From positions 62,001 through 126,000 of the forward strand of contig CDMY01000982.1 of assembly GCA_001179505.1 (NCBI GenBank): 64,000 nucleotides of DNA. The letters are read 5' to 3'. Made by a program: the position numbers and the translations under genes. How positions within the stretch are numbered: position 1 is the stretch's first letter; the number at the start of each line of letters is the position of its first letter. Source of the stretch: Vitrella brassicaformis. Lineage: Eukaryota; Sar; Vitrellaceae. Below are positions 21,500-33,400 of this stretch, piece after piece. Under the pieces are notes generated by a model. That model ran no database searches. It was not told where the DNA came from and worked only from the letters and a program-made list of their open reading frames with translations.

Positions 21500-24400
21500 T
21501 TAGACACTCTCTATCGACTGAATCGACTGCTTTCGATCCATCCCACCACCATCACCATCACCACCAGCGCCAGCAGCACTTCCAGGCCCACTGCCCGATG
21601 GCGTGAACGTGTTCAACGCTGCCGGATCCTCCTCAGCAGCCGCCGCTGCAGCAGCTGCAGCTGCAGCGCTCTCCTTGCGCCTCCTCTCCGCCCGCTCCTG
21701 TGCCCTCTTGGCTGCCTTCTCGGCCTCCCTGACCTTCCTCTTTTCTGCCTCCTCCTTCTCGCGTTTCTTGCGCTCAGCCATGGCCACCTTGCGATGCGCG
21801 CGGAAGTCTCGGAGCATGCGTGGGAGCCTGTCTGTCTCGCGGTAGGGCAGCTTGAGAGCGCCATCGATCCACGAATCATCGAGAGCGTCGTCCTCTTCCT
21901 CTTGTTCATTGACGCCCTCCCCCTCCCTCTCCCTATCCCACCCCCTCTTGGCGTGCGGGTGTGGGTGGTAGGAATCGTCCTCAGGCTCGCCCCACAGCAT
22001 ATGGTGGTCGTCGGCCTCGTATCCCTCGTCCTCATCCTCGTCATAGTCGTCCATCGGCATGTCCTCATCGGCCGTCACGTGACGTGATGATGACCCAGAG
22101 GCAGACGAAGATGGGCGCGGGGGATGAGAGGGTCCCTCCTCGTCTCCTTCCTCCTCCTCGAGACTGTCAGGCATCGACTCGTCATGCTCGTCGCTGGAAT
22201 CGTCGTCATCGGAGAACTCTGCGGCCTCGTCGAGCTCCTCGAATGGCTCCTCCTGGTCGAGAGGGGAAGGGGAGGATGAGCTGTCGTCGCCATCGGACGA
22301 CCAACCATCATCGGAATCGCCGACACTCATCCTGACACACACCCACACACACAAGGAGAGAGAGAGAGAGAGAGAGAGTGGTGCAAGCTGTGTGTGATGA
22401 CGTGGGGGAAGAGGCGGCGCTCACCGTCTCTGTTCCAGGGCTTGCTGGCGCATCTCTTCCTCTCTGACGAGCTCACGCAGGTACTCCACGTCCTCGTCTG
22501 TCCTCAGATACCTCGCCAAACCAGTCCGGTCCACCATCCTGCCCTCGCCCATGCGCCCCTCCCCCTGGTCGACGTCAACATCCATCTCCTGCTCGCCATC
22601 GCCATCCTTGTCACCATCCCCATCTCCATCGGAGGGGCAGAGCTCCCTCGCCTCCTGCAGCTGCCGTGACCACGCCTCCCTGGCGGCGAAGTGGTGGAAT
22701 CCCTCCTCCATGACGGCCTTGGACATCAAATCGAGCTCCTCGTGCTGTCGCCGCAACTCGTCGGTCGAGATGATGGGCAGCAGGGAAGAGTCAGGTGGGA
22801 GCGCTGATGATGCTGACGCGGCCGCAGCAGCAGCTGCTGCGGGGGCGGAAGGTGTGTCAGAGGGAGAGGGTGGGTCGAAGAACGAAGGACGGGGAGGGAG
22901 AGTGGCGGGCTGGGCCTGATGAACGGATGGAACACATTAGCACGCGTGACGTCTCCCTCTCACAGCGTGTCCATATGGCGTATGTGATTGTCTCACCTTG
23001 TCAGCCTTCTTGACGGCGAATGCGATCCGCGGCCGCTCAGCCGGCAAAGAGCCATCCATGACCTCCTCTCTACCAACGCCCTCGCCCCCCTCATCTCGCA
23101 TCATCCCCTCCCCCTCCTCAGCGCCAAGATCGAGCATGGCCGGCGGCAGCTGCAGGTCGTCATCCTCCGGCAACATGGGTCCCACACCTACACCTAGACC
23201 GTCATCATACTCATCGCCAAAGGGCTCTTCCTCCTCTGCCTCTGCTGCGTCAGCCGCCTCAGCTGCAGCCTGCGCTGCGGCGGCTTCGCGCGCCTCCCTC
23301 TCTCGACGCAGCTTCTCAAAGTCAAGCTGAACGCGCAAAGAGAGACAACAATGCGTGTATGTGTGGGCGACGGGAGGGGCTGGGGGAGGGTACCTACCTT
23401 GTTCTCTAGTTTGTGTGTGGTAGGCCCGTACTCGGCGTATGAGTAGCGAGACTCCGCGAGCTGCCGAGGCAGCAGCAGCCATCACACACATGCTCTCTCA
23501 TGGATCGATCAAGAGTGCATCGCTCCCTCACCCGGCGTTTCGACTGCCGCTGCTGTGGCTGCGGGGGTGCCGCCGCCATCGCGTCAGCCCCACTCGCCCG
23601 CACACGCAGCACACGAACACCGCCCACCGCCCGCACAGCAGGCGCCCCAGTAGCGGCAGCCGCAGCGGCAGCGCCGCCCTTGTCTTTCTTGCCGTCTCTT
23701 TTTTTCTTTTTGGCGACAATGACGCCCTTCCTGGGCTTCTCGGGAAGCGACGGCACGCGGAACACGCCCGAGGGGTCGTGGGTGGGCGGAGGGAGGGAGC
23801 CATTAGCTGCTGCTGCTGCTGCTGGGGGTGATGGCGAGGGAGAGGCGGAGGGGGCAGGTGCGGGGGGAATGGGGGCGGCAGCAGCAGCCGCAGGAGGGAG
23901 CTGGTCGACATCCATCATGGCGGCGGCTGCTGCTGCTGCCTGTGTCTGCGGCTCCTGCTTGGGACTCGGCGACGCCTCGTCTTCACCAAAGAGCTTAGCC
24001 ACATCCACCGGACCACCATCAGCAGCGGCATGACCGTTCAACAACGGGGCACCACCAGCACCAGCTGCAGCTGCAGGAGCGACCTTCTCATCGACGAGAC
24101 CCGACTCGACTAGAGGGAGTGACGGGGGGTTGGTGGGCGCCTGGATGCCCTCACCCTCCACCCTGTCGCCAGCCCCGTCGACCCGCTGCTTCTTAGCATC
24201 GACCGATGCTGACGCTGCCGCTGCTGCTGGTGGCTCAGGGTCCTTAGAAGGCCTCTTTCGCTTCCTCTGGAGTGCCTTGGGACGCGCCTGGGCTGCTGCT
24301 GGCTGACGGCCGGTGAGCTCCAACAACGCACGGTCGGCTGACACGGACAAACACACACAGGGATGGGGGGATGTACACACAGGGATGGGGGGATGAGAGA

Positions 24401-26797
24401 GGGGAGGGCTTTGTGTGTATGAATGTGTGTGTGTTACTCTGTCCGTATTGGGCGTCCATTTCTGAAAGGGGCGTGTCGGCAGGGGCAGAGGGGGACGGTG
24501 CGGCCGCCGCTGCTGCAGCAGCTGGTGCTGCTGGTGATGGCTGCGGTGGCTCGGCCCGTTTTTTCTTGAGCTCGTCGATGTACCGGGTGAAATCCGCCTG
24601 GATCTTCTTGCCCTGCGCCCGCCTGCACGCACACACATACGCCCACACATTCACACCGATCTGTCAATTGCTCGCGTGTACCTACCATGCTTTGTCCCAT
24701 CGTGTTTGGACCTCCTTGACGCCCGGGATGACGCCCGGGAAGCCCTTGGAGCTCTTGTTGAACTTCATGCAGTTGATGAACACCTATCAGACGTATGTGA
24801 AGACCATGCCCATGCACGCCATGCAAGGGGCACGCAGGCAGGCAGGCATGACTGACTGACGTGACGTCACGCACTTTGTCGACGTCGCTCTTGAAATCGC
24901 CCGGCACTTGATAGGGGTCGGGCAAGGCGCGCAGCCGCGAACCGCTCAGGAAGTCCTCCTCATACCCACACAGACGTTGCTGCAATGCCGACCACAACAC
25001 ACACACACAAGATGAAATGTGCGTGAGCGGGGGAAGGTGGAAGTGGTGCAAGGGCGTACCCGGATGGTTCTGAAGTCTGCCTGTTGGTGTGGGGGTACGA
25101 CCTTTGAGTATTCGTTGTAGTCGAGTCCGTTGACGAGCTGCACGGGGTAGTGGAACAGATGCGAGTTGCCGCAGAACCACAAGTCCTTCAGAATCTGAAC
25201 AAACAAAGACCCAAGACCCATGCATCCATCGGCCCCGTTCTCCCCTCTCTCTGTGCAAGGACGGATGGATGGATGGCATATATCTGTTACGTACGTGAAG
25301 GCATTTCCTTCTCCACTCCTCGAGAAGCGGCTCCACCTGGCCCTCCACAATCCACCAGCTGTACGGCTGGCTCCTACATCAAACACACCAATCAACATTA
25401 ACGACCCATCCCATCTTGTCCACATACTGTATGCATGCTTCCGTCTCCATCCCTGTTGTCCCAGCTCACTCACCAGATGGAGTCAAACTCAGCGTCCAAT
25501 GCGACCTTGCCCCGGCTCTCCAAATCAAAATACTCCACAGGTATAGACAACTTGTCCTTGGCACGGTGCAGCCGCCTCGCATGTGTCAAGGGGCTGGGGG
25601 GCGGCCGCCACGCCGGCAGCTGACCCTCTGATGCAGCCACAGACGGGGAGGCATCCATCTCCCTCTCACGAGTGGTGGCGGCCCGTCTGGGCGGTGAGCG
25701 GCCGCCCTTCCCGCCCTTGCCCGCGCCGCCCTTGCCCTTCCCCCTGTTGTTGTTGGCACGGCTGCTCGCGCCTGCACCACCAGCAGCAGGGCTGGCATCC
25801 GACAGCTCGGCCGCTGCGGCGGCCTTGGCGGCCGCCGCCAGCCTCATAGACACATCGGGCCGCATCGCCCCGTTCTCAGCGGCTGACTGGGCGCGCCGGG
25901 CGGCGCTGCTCGCGTGACCGTTCTGCTGCCGGTGCTTGGACGGGGGGGACCTCTCCTTGTCCCTCTCGGTGCGCGTGAGGCGCTTGAGGGGCCGGTTGTC
26001 GTCCTCGTCTGACTCTTCCTCCTCCATGGGGTGGTCGTCAGGGGCCGTGCCGTTGGGCTGCTGGCCGTTGCTGCGAGCCTTGCTCCGGCCGAGGGAACTC
26101 GTGCTGGTCGCTGCGCGTTTCGGGGCGGCTCGGGAGCCATCGAGATTGCGCTGCATGAAAAGGAGAGCCACGCATGGTGTGGGTGGAGAGAGGCGGCTGT
26201 GGGGAGGGATTACCCTGTGGGGAGGGATTACCCGTTCGTTGGCCTCCTTGAGTTGTGCTTTGAAGCCGGCTTTGTACTTGGCGGCTAGTGTGTGGAAGCG
26301 GTTGTTGAACTCCTGCTCGGCCTTGGCGCACCAGTCGATGATGTACTTGGACGCTTCGTTAGTGTTGAACCTGAAACATACGAGCTTGTGTGTGTGTATC
26401 GTGGCTGTCTGTTTGTGTGCATGGCTGGATCTGCTCACTGCCTGCAGTTGCTGAACATGAGGTCGAAGTCCTCCTTGACATCCTGAAACGTGCGGTAGTC
26501 ACTACGGTTGATCTTATTCTGACACACACAGGCAGTCACACAGTCAGTCACACACACAGACAACACACACGCATGCCTCTCTCTGTGCGGTTCCCATTCC
26601 CCGCTCTCTGCCCTCACGTTGATCTCCTTGAGCCACATGGGCCGCTTGATCATATCGTAGTACCCCGGCACCTCATCCGACACCCTCTCCTGGAAGAGCT
26701 GCCAGTGCTCGCCGCGCAGCCCCGTCAGGAGTTTGCCCAGCTCACGGGCGCACACCTTGGTCACCTCCAACGACCGGAAGTCCACCTCCGACCCCAT
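21500..26797 (-). CDS. Two-bromodomain chromatin protein with long acidic, Ala-rich C-terminal region
   Basis: ATG 26797; stop TAA at 21500. The N-terminal exons give bromodomain 1: VPGYYDMIKRPMWLKEIN, then DVKEDFDLMFSNCRQFNTNE, with the acetyl-lysine-reading Asn. A long Ser/Ala/Lys-rich linker follows (about 25.5-26.15 kb), with a basic nuclear-localisation-like stretch. Bromodomain 2 is split over several exons: HLFHYPVQLVNGLDYNEYSK, PHQQADFRTIRQRL, DFKSDVDKVFINCMKFNKSS and VKEVQTRWDKAW. After it come a KKKRAEPP-type basic segment, a very Ala/Pro-rich exon (about 23.5-24.35 kb) and acidic DE-rich and charged helical exons to the end. BET proteins carry two bromodomains plus an ET domain, and I do not see an ET domain. 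The family would bind acetylated histone tails in the nucleus. It shares a 279 bp upstream region with the rRNA methyltransferase gene. Confidence 0.85.
22356..22378. repeat. (GA)n microsatellite in an intron
   Basis: About 23 bp of AG repeats in an intron of the bromodomain gene, next to CA repeats. Confidence 0.9.
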
Positions 26798-26973
26798 GAC
26801 GGCCTCACGCCGCCCGAAGGCCGAGGGAAGCCCTGCCTACGGCCACTCGACGATTACCGTATTCCTGGGAGATTTAAATAGGGGACGATGCAGTCGGGCC
26901 GATGTCAGGGAGAGGCGCGGGAGCCGCGCGAAGGCGTCGGAAAGGAAAATGGCTGCATCTCGACGACCCGGAA

Positions 26974-26986
26974 ATGCGAGCTTAGC
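26974..26986 (+). promoter_or_regulatory. TGCGAGCTTAG element upstream of the rRNA methyltransferase
   Basis: ATGCGAGCTTAGC lies about 91 bp before the methyltransferase ATG, in the shared region (26798-27076) with the divergent bromodomain gene. Confidence 0.45.
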
Positions 26987-27076
26987 GGCAGGAGAGAGGT
27001 AGGAAACATCAAGACGGTAGTCGGGAGAGGAGCTGGTGTCCTGTGTTGATCTCATTGGCCGTTCATCGATGCATCC

Positions 27077-28635
27077 ATGTCTGGCGTGAGATCTGTGGTG
27101 CGCCGCATGAGGTCGGTGAAGGCTCCGCAACGACGCCCCGGCAGCCCTCTGCACATGTACAAGAGGGTGCCGATGATGGTACGGAGAGAGCGAGAGAGCG
27201 ATGCACAGATATATGGATGGGTCTGTGTGAGTGCTTTTGTTTGTGGCTGCATGGTTGCAGAATAAGCTGGAGTCGACTGCAGACAGCTTTGTGGCCGACG
27301 TGCAGTACAGGAGAGACCACAAGACGCTGTTCCTCGGGTGAGTGCATGCCCTCATCCATCCATCCATCCGCAGCACTCATTCGTGTGTGGGTGTGTGTCC
27401 GTCTGTCTGTCTGTGTTGGTGTGCAGAGATAAGAACATCACCTTTGCCGTCGGTGAGTGAGCAGCCGACTGCTGCATGACAGGCTGGTGTCACCTCGTTT
27501 CGCTGCGCCTGTGTGCTCCATGCAGCACTGATGCGCGCATTGCCCAGCGTGAAGCTCGTCGTCGGCAGTGAGCAGGGGAGAGAGAGACCCAGCCGCCCCT
27601 CACACACACTGCTTTGTGTGTGTGTGGTACGTTGATTAGTGAGCTGTCCGGCTGACAAGGTGGATGGGGGTGGTGTGGAGTGTCTGGAGGGTGGGGGTGC
27701 GGTGGTGCTGACGTCGGTCGACCACCTGAGGCTGCAGAACCACTTCAGGTCGCTCGATCGGGTCATGCTCAACTTCCCACTCGCTCGGTCGGCCGGGCGG
27801 TCGGCACACACACAGCGTTCATTCATCCATTCATCTGTGTCGTGTTTCTATGCATGTGCAGCGATGTTGAGCCGCCGGCTCACTTGCACGAGGAGGGCAA
27901 GCAGCTACCCATGAACCTCAACTACCGAGTGAGCAACAGACACACACACACACACACACAAAGAGGATTCCCGCATCGACATCTCGGCCTGTCTGTCTGT
28001 GTGTATCATCAGTTGAGGTTATGGCTGCCTCAGTTCTTCAGGCAGGCCGCCACGGTGCTCAAGGGCGGCGGGGAGCTCCACCTGCGGCTGTCGGAGAAAA
28101 ACATCGACCACTGGTGGCTGTCCGACGACCAACACACCGCTGGACTCCAGGCACGCTCACACACGCGCGCTCGCGCAAACACTGTCACCCACCGCAGACG
28201 GCATCTCTCCCGCTCTGTCTGTGTGCGTGTCAGCTCCGTGACCGTGTGGACTTCGGTCCTGCGTTGCCGGTCTACGAGGAGCATGGCTACGAGAGCCGGG
28301 GGGAGCCACGCCGCAAACTATCCACACTTGTGTATGTCAAATCAGCACCAAGCACCACCACCACCAGCACCACCAGCAGCAGCGAAGCCAGAGACAAGGC
28401 AGCACGAGAGAGTCCACTACGAACCCGAAAGAAAGGTGACTCGTTTGATGCATATGCCGGTGCTGCTGATAGTCATGGTGGTGGTGGGGTGCGGGGGAGA
28501 GGGCGAGGCAAACCATATGGTGCAGGCAGGGGCAGGGCAGAGAGGGGAGAGAAAGAGGGTGAGAGTGAGAGAGAATCTGACGGGCGGCCAACGCGAGGTC
28601 GGCGGAGAAAGAGGACGCTTGCCATGAGTGAATAG
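27077..28635 (+). CDS. DUF2431/BMT5-like rRNA (uridine-N3) methyltransferase
   Basis: A Rossmann-like SAM-dependent methyltransferase domain. The yeast relative Bmt5 methylates a uridine of 25S rRNA in the nucleolus. ATG 27077. Exon 2 starts after CATGGTTGCAG and carries KTLFLGDKNITFAVALMRAL, which corresponds to the (V)GEGDFSFS-like SAM-binding start. DRVMLNFPLAR matches the family's conserved D-R-I-x-F-N-F-P block. MNLNYRLRLWLPQFFRQAAT and LKGGGELHLRLSE match the later family blocks, followed by the C-terminal PALPVYEEHGYESRGE motif. The final exon is a basic, Gly/Arg/Ser-rich tail ending RKRTLAMSE, TAG at 28633-28635. The intron after HTAGLQ (28151) would use a GC donor (CAGGCACGC). The glycine-rich loop reads GDKNIT rather than the common GEGNFS, so activity should be considered probable rather than certain. 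Confidence 0.78.
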
Positions 28636-29017
28636 ATGAAGTGTATAATGAAGTGTGGGTGCTTTCCATGCCCTGACAGGCAGACAGATAGATGCATCCG
28701 ATCACAGTCAACTCACGCAGATTGATTGAAACGTCTTCATGAAAGCATGAATGTTTGTAGTGTCGCCACGACGTGGATGCGCTCAGTCGCATCACAACTC
28801 ACACACGGACCATCCATCCATCCATCCACCACAGGCATGCAACCACCACCACCACCACATACACACCCCTAACACACACGTCCGCCAAGCGTATGAGACG
28901 GCAGCCCGCCTTGTCGCAAAACAGGAGGGCCGCCATACACAAACGCATGACTGCACGGGCATATATGGCGGTGTGCTGTGGGCGAGTGAGTGCCAGCCAC
29001 AGTGTCAGTCAGGGTGT
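28636..29017. other. Intergenic between convergent genes
   Basis: CCAT- and CA-rich sequence with no supported exon. Confidence 0.6.
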
Positions 29018-30314
29018 TTAGCCCTTCTTCTTCTTCTCCAGCTTGCGGCGATAGAAGGCCAACTCGTCACCCTGATCGGTGACCCACACGACATCAATGA
29101 GCACAGCACATGCGTCGCTCTCTCTGTGTGTGACGAACCTCGAGGACGTATCCGTCGGCGCGTCCGCACTGGCCGGGCCGGGATGCGATGCAGGCCAGCA
29201 GACGGCCACTCGCGAACTCGTCCTCCAGCAACGGGTCCTTGCTCTCCTTCTGCACACAGACACACACATAGAGATAGAGGGTGAGGGCGTGTGAGTGTGT
29301 CTTAGTGGTTTCTGTTCTGACCTTCTCGCCGGGTTTGTTGTCGTGCAGTGATGACTGCCTGTTTTTGAGCTTGGCGATGACGTGGCCGCTCTTCTTGGCC
29401 TCCTCACCCTCCTCGTCAGCCTGACAGGTGGATCGATCGGCACACAGACACAGTTGACAGACCGGATGGCTGGGTGTCTGTAGTGTGTGTGTGTGTGTGT
29501 GGGTCACGTCACTCACGTCCTGTCCGCCCTTCTTGGGTCCCTTCTTCTTGCCGATGTCCACACCGTAGTGCTTCAGGAACCTGCACACAACGCAACATTA
29601 CAACATGGAACAGGAAATACACGTCAGCCACGCCCCGCGTGTGCTGACGTGTGTGTGCCCATTGGCTGACCATGTCTTGAATGGTGTCGCGTCGATGACG
29701 ACGATGGTGTTCTTGACGAGCGTCTTGGTGCGGACCATCTCGTTGGACACGGGGTTGTACACCACATCCAAAATACGGCACTTCCGGCTGATGTCTGAAC
29801 ACACAACAGATGACAGCCGCATGGCCGGCCAATGAGCAGCACGGGTGCATCGTGCAATCGTACTCTCGCTGCCCCAGCTGAAGTTGCCGGTCTCAAGACG
29901 CAACGCGCGGTACTTGATGTTTCCTGGACACACACACACACGGACGCACACGCACCCCACACACAGGCATTCGTCTCCTCGGCCGGCTGGCGCGCGTCTG
30001 TGTGGCTGTGGTGTGGTGTCGCCCTGGTCTGGTCAGGTTGACGTACCTCCCCTGCATCTGACGACTCTGAGTCGTTTGGTTCCCAGTTTGGTCATGGCGG
30101 GGGGACGGCCCAGCTCGAACTTGCGCTTCTTCTGGTGGATCGGCATCCGACCACCAGTGGCACGATGCTGAGAGAAGGAGGGCACACCCACAAAGGCACA
30201 AGACAGACAGACATAGATGAAGCGAGCACCGTCACGATGGGCGATCAGCCACCATTGACGTGCGTGTGTGGGTGTGTGACCTACCTTGTGCCGGGAGTTG
30301 CGTGAGATCCCCAT
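29018..30314 (-). CDS. RPS8: 40S ribosomal protein eS8 (RPS8)
   Basis: A structural protein of the small ribosomal subunit. Seven or so exons from ATG 30314 ([10 protein letters not shown]) to TAA at 29018 (KLEKKKKG). The family blocks are in order: [20 protein letters not shown], then [49 protein letters not shown] and [18 protein letters not shown], with a C-terminal [12 protein letters not shown]. The length of about 220 residues matches the family. A 5'-UTR intron is likely, with its acceptor just before the ATG (CAGGTGGTCCGCCAGGATG). The promoter region is shared with the divergent basic-protein gene and contains a cluster of TGCGAGCT words. Confidence 0.96.
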
Positions 30315-30664
30315 CCTGGCGGACCACCTGACACACACCACACAGGCGGCACCAAAGACAGGCGAACAGGCGATGTAGGGACAGATCTGCGGGTGTGGCG
30401 ATGCCACCCTGCCTGCGGTGCCTGTCCTGCATTCCCTTACCGTTCGGTGCCGACGGAAGCTCCTCCAACTTTGCGAGCTACTCTGCTAAGCTCGCAGAAA
30501 TGCGAGCTTTTTTTCTCGACGAGGGAGACGGAGACGCAAATAAAAAAAAACCTCACGTCTTTCTTCTTATTCCGCCATCTCCTCCTCCGTTTCTCACCAA
30601 TCGCCTGCTCTCCCCACTCCCTCCCTCGCCATCATGTGCGGTGTGTGCGGCGAAGTGCAGCAGG
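30315..30664. promoter_or_regulatory. Shared promoter of eS8 and the small basic-protein gene, with clustered TGCGAGCT elements
   Basis: Between 30471 and 30510 the word occurs three times: TTGCGAGCTA, CTAAGCTCGCAGA and ATGCGAGCTT, in both orientations. The cluster can serve both divergent genes. Confidence 0.55.
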
Positions 30665-31294
30665 ATGTGCGACGGCCGACCTTGGGAGGCCAGTGAGCGC
30701 GCAGGCCGGCCACTCGCCGGCCGGGCGAGCAGCTCTCTGCCGACAGACCGCACCCAGGTCAGTACCGCGTGGCATGTCTGTCTCTATTTTGTTCGCTGCT
30801 GCCGCAGCATTCCTGCAGCCTGCCATCTTGCTGGAGACCTACGCCCAAGCCAAGAAGGAAGAAGCGGCACAAAAGAGGAGAGAAAATTCTGAGTATGTGG
30901 GCCACCCTTAGTTTTTGTGTTGTTTTGGGGGTGTGTGAATGTGTGCACAGCGACGGCGATGACTCCGACGAGTCAGAAGAAGGGGAAGTCGTCAGCCGCG
31001 TTCCATCAGGGGGTACGTCTGCACGGCCACAGGTGGAATCGTGCGCGTAATGTAGACGTCTCTCTCCGTCTCTCTCTCTCTCTGCGTGTGTGTGTGTGTG
31101 TGTGTCACGTGCAGCCTGCTCAGCCTCCTGCAGCAGCAGCAGCAGCTGCTGCTGCCGCCGCTGGTGGTGGTGGTGATGATGGTCGTCGGCCGCTGAGGAG
31201 GAGGGCGTCGACCCACGAGGAGGGAGGACACTCACTGCGCAGAAAGCAGGACAAGCAGGACAAGCAGGGCAAGCGAAAAGACGGAGGCAAGTGA
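30665..31294 (+). CDS. Small basic, Ala-rich protein, unknown function
   Basis: The model has four exons with consistent phases: 30665-30757 (ATG, MCDGRPWEASERAG...), 30819-30892 (AILLETYAQAKKEEAAQKRR), 30951-31032 (DDGDDSDESEEGEVV) and 31115-31294, ending RKQDKQDKQGKRKDGGK and TGA. That gives about 143 residues. The order is an Arg-rich head, a charged helix, an acidic patch, an Ala run, then a Lys/Arg tail. This is typical of nuclear or nucleolar proteins, but I recognise no domain. It is divergent from eS8. A decayed copy of exon 2 lies at 11.45-11.56 kb. Confidence 0.6.
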
Positions 31295-31684
31295 CGACGA
31301 GTGCGGGATGGTGTGGATGGGCGGGCGGGGTGCGTGTCGGTCGGTGCACACATGCTGCTGCGTGTCTCTTTCATCCAGTGTACGTGTATGGTGAAATGTG
31401 AGTTTTGTGAGGGCGAGAGGGGGAGAGGGGAAGAGAGACAGGGAGGGAGGGAGGGAGGGAGGGAAGTAGGGAGATACACAGATCGGAAGGCGTGTCCGCC
31501 CCCTACCACCTGAGCAACACAATGGATGCATTCTGCCCGATGCTCACGTCTCCTCTTCTCGGCTTTCGGCAAACTGCTTTTTCCGGGGCGGTGCTTTCAA
31601 TCGGTAGGTATGCGGCTGTCTGTGACCGATTTGTGGCGATGGTATGGTGAGGTAGGCCTGGCTGACTTCTCTCTTCTCTCCAGG
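31295..31684. other. Intergenic; possible unresolved 5' exon
   Basis: GGGA-rich repeats at 31410-31465. An ATG at 31522 or 31526 opens short frames ending at a GTAGGT donor, but their phases do not join cleanly to the next exon of the kinase gene. Confidence 0.4.
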
Positions 31685-33400
31685 ATGCATTTTTTGTGGG
31701 TGAATCCCTGCGGCGCTGAGGGTTGGTGCTGCGACGACGTCGGCCGCAAAGGCAAACAACCCATGACCGTCAGGGAGTTCCTCGTAAGCGCCTGGTGCGT
31801 GCCCCTGTCCATCCACTGCTGCTGATTTGTTTGTCTGCAGGTGGCCCTGTGCGAGGGCCTCACCATCAAGCCCGCCCGCTGGGCCGCCTACCTTGACGCG
31901 GCTGTCAAGGCCTTCCGTCTGTCTGTCGACGGCCGTGTGCAAGCCCGAGACCTACGTGGTCTCCCAGTGCTGCCACGGGCATGTAAGCGCCGTCATGCAG
32001 GCCATCAAGGACCTCGACGCCGACCAGGCCATCATCGACACCTCGCCAGCCGACGACGGCGTAAGCGTCGAGGACACCTATGTCCGAGATAGGGTCCTCT
32101 CAAAGAAGCCGTAAGAGCGAAAGCACATAACAGACAGACAGACAGAGGGAGGATATAGACGAGTGGAGGCAACGCATGCCTGTGTGCGGTTCGTCTCCTG
32201 TCACAGGCTCAGCAAGGTTTGCACCGCGATCCATCGCCACACCCACGAGGTGTGCATCGTCAAGTCCATGAGAAATCGCGGCAAACCGTGAGCGAGAAGG
32301 AAGATGGCCAGCCTCTCTCCAGATGGATTTCTGTGTTGTTTGTGTGCTGTGCAGTTTGGAGGTAGAGCGCCACCACGCCTACAGGACCCTCCTGCGGCGC
32401 GGCCACCTCAACATCGTCAAGCTCTACGCCGTCAGCATCGACAACACCAACGGCAGGGAGTGGCTCAATGTGGCCATGGAGCGGCTGGACGGCATCTCCC
32501 TCGAGTGCCTCCTCAACCTGCACGACGAGGTCGGGCTGCCGGAGGGCGACGCCAGGAGGGTGATGCGGGAGATCCTGATGGCCATCCAACATCTCCACGC
32601 CCACCGCGTACGCAGGCAATCACAGATACGTGTGAATCGACACAGACAGATACACAACACACGCGCCTGTTTGTCTGTTTTTCTGTCTGCATCTCATTAC
32701 TTCCTGGCAGATCATCCACCGCGACATCAAGGTAGGTCAGTTGTTTCCTTTCTGTCGACATTGGCAGGCTTTTTGTCTGCATTTCTTGTGATGGTCTCTG
32801 TTTTGTTGTCAGCCCGACAACTGCGTGTTCGCCGCCGGCAGCCAGCAGCTGAAGCTGCTGGACTTCGACCTGTGCACGCGGCCGACAGTGGACCTGGGGG
32901 AGGGGGAGTTGCGAGTCGGCACTCGGCCTTACATGGTCGGTGGGTCGGTGGGTGGACGGGTGGGTGGGTGGAACAGTGAGTGCAGTCTCCTATTGATTCC
33001 CCTCATGGTGTGTTGTGCTTCCGCAGGTACCGGAGTGCTTCAAGGATGGCCTCTACAGCACCAAGAGCGATCTGTGGGCGGCTGGGGTCATCCTGTAGGC
33101 GGGGCGGGCAAAGCTCACGGCCTCAGTTGGAACACACAGATGGGTGGGTGGTTGGCTGTATGTATCTCTCTTGGCTTTTTCCTTTCTATGTGTGCATCAG
33201 CTATGCCATGATATACGACGGCTGGCCGACCGACGTCCCCGACGACGCTGAGAACGACGAGGCCTACGACACAATTCAGAAGGTACGCTGCGGATGGATA
33301 GACGGAGGTACATTCCTCTTACGTGAGTGCTACTTAGACTAAGGCATCACTCACGGACGTGTGTGTGCTGCCAACCCCTAGGCGGCGCCCAAAATGTTCA
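31685..33400 (+). CDS. Protein kinase with DFD in place of DFG (copy A)
   Basis: A kinase domain over many exons. The N-terminal exons give MHFLWVNPCGAEGW and VALCEGLTIKPARWAAYLDA, followed by ETYVVSQCCHGHVSAVMQAI in a frame offset by one base near 31950. The kinase core then reads CIVKSM (beta-3 Lys), GHLNIVKLYAV, NVAMERLDGISLECLL, EILMAIQHLHAHR, IIHRDIKPDNCVF (catalytic Asp), LKLLDFDLCTRP, VPECFKDGLYSTKSDLWAAG and VILYAMIYDGWPTDVPDDAE. The metal-binding motif is DFD (32861-32869), not DFG, in both this copy and the next. HRD and the Asp of DF are kept, so activity is possible. The usual last kinase exons are missing: copy A runs directly into the middle of copy B at about 33400. The true start is unresolved. 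Confidence 0.62.

Noticed and set aside
30634-30699. Short frame MCGVCGEVQQD as the first exon of the basic-protein gene
   Set aside because: Its possible donor leaves phase 2, which does not match the next exon. The ATG at 30665 gives a clean phase-0 join. It may be an upstream open frame.
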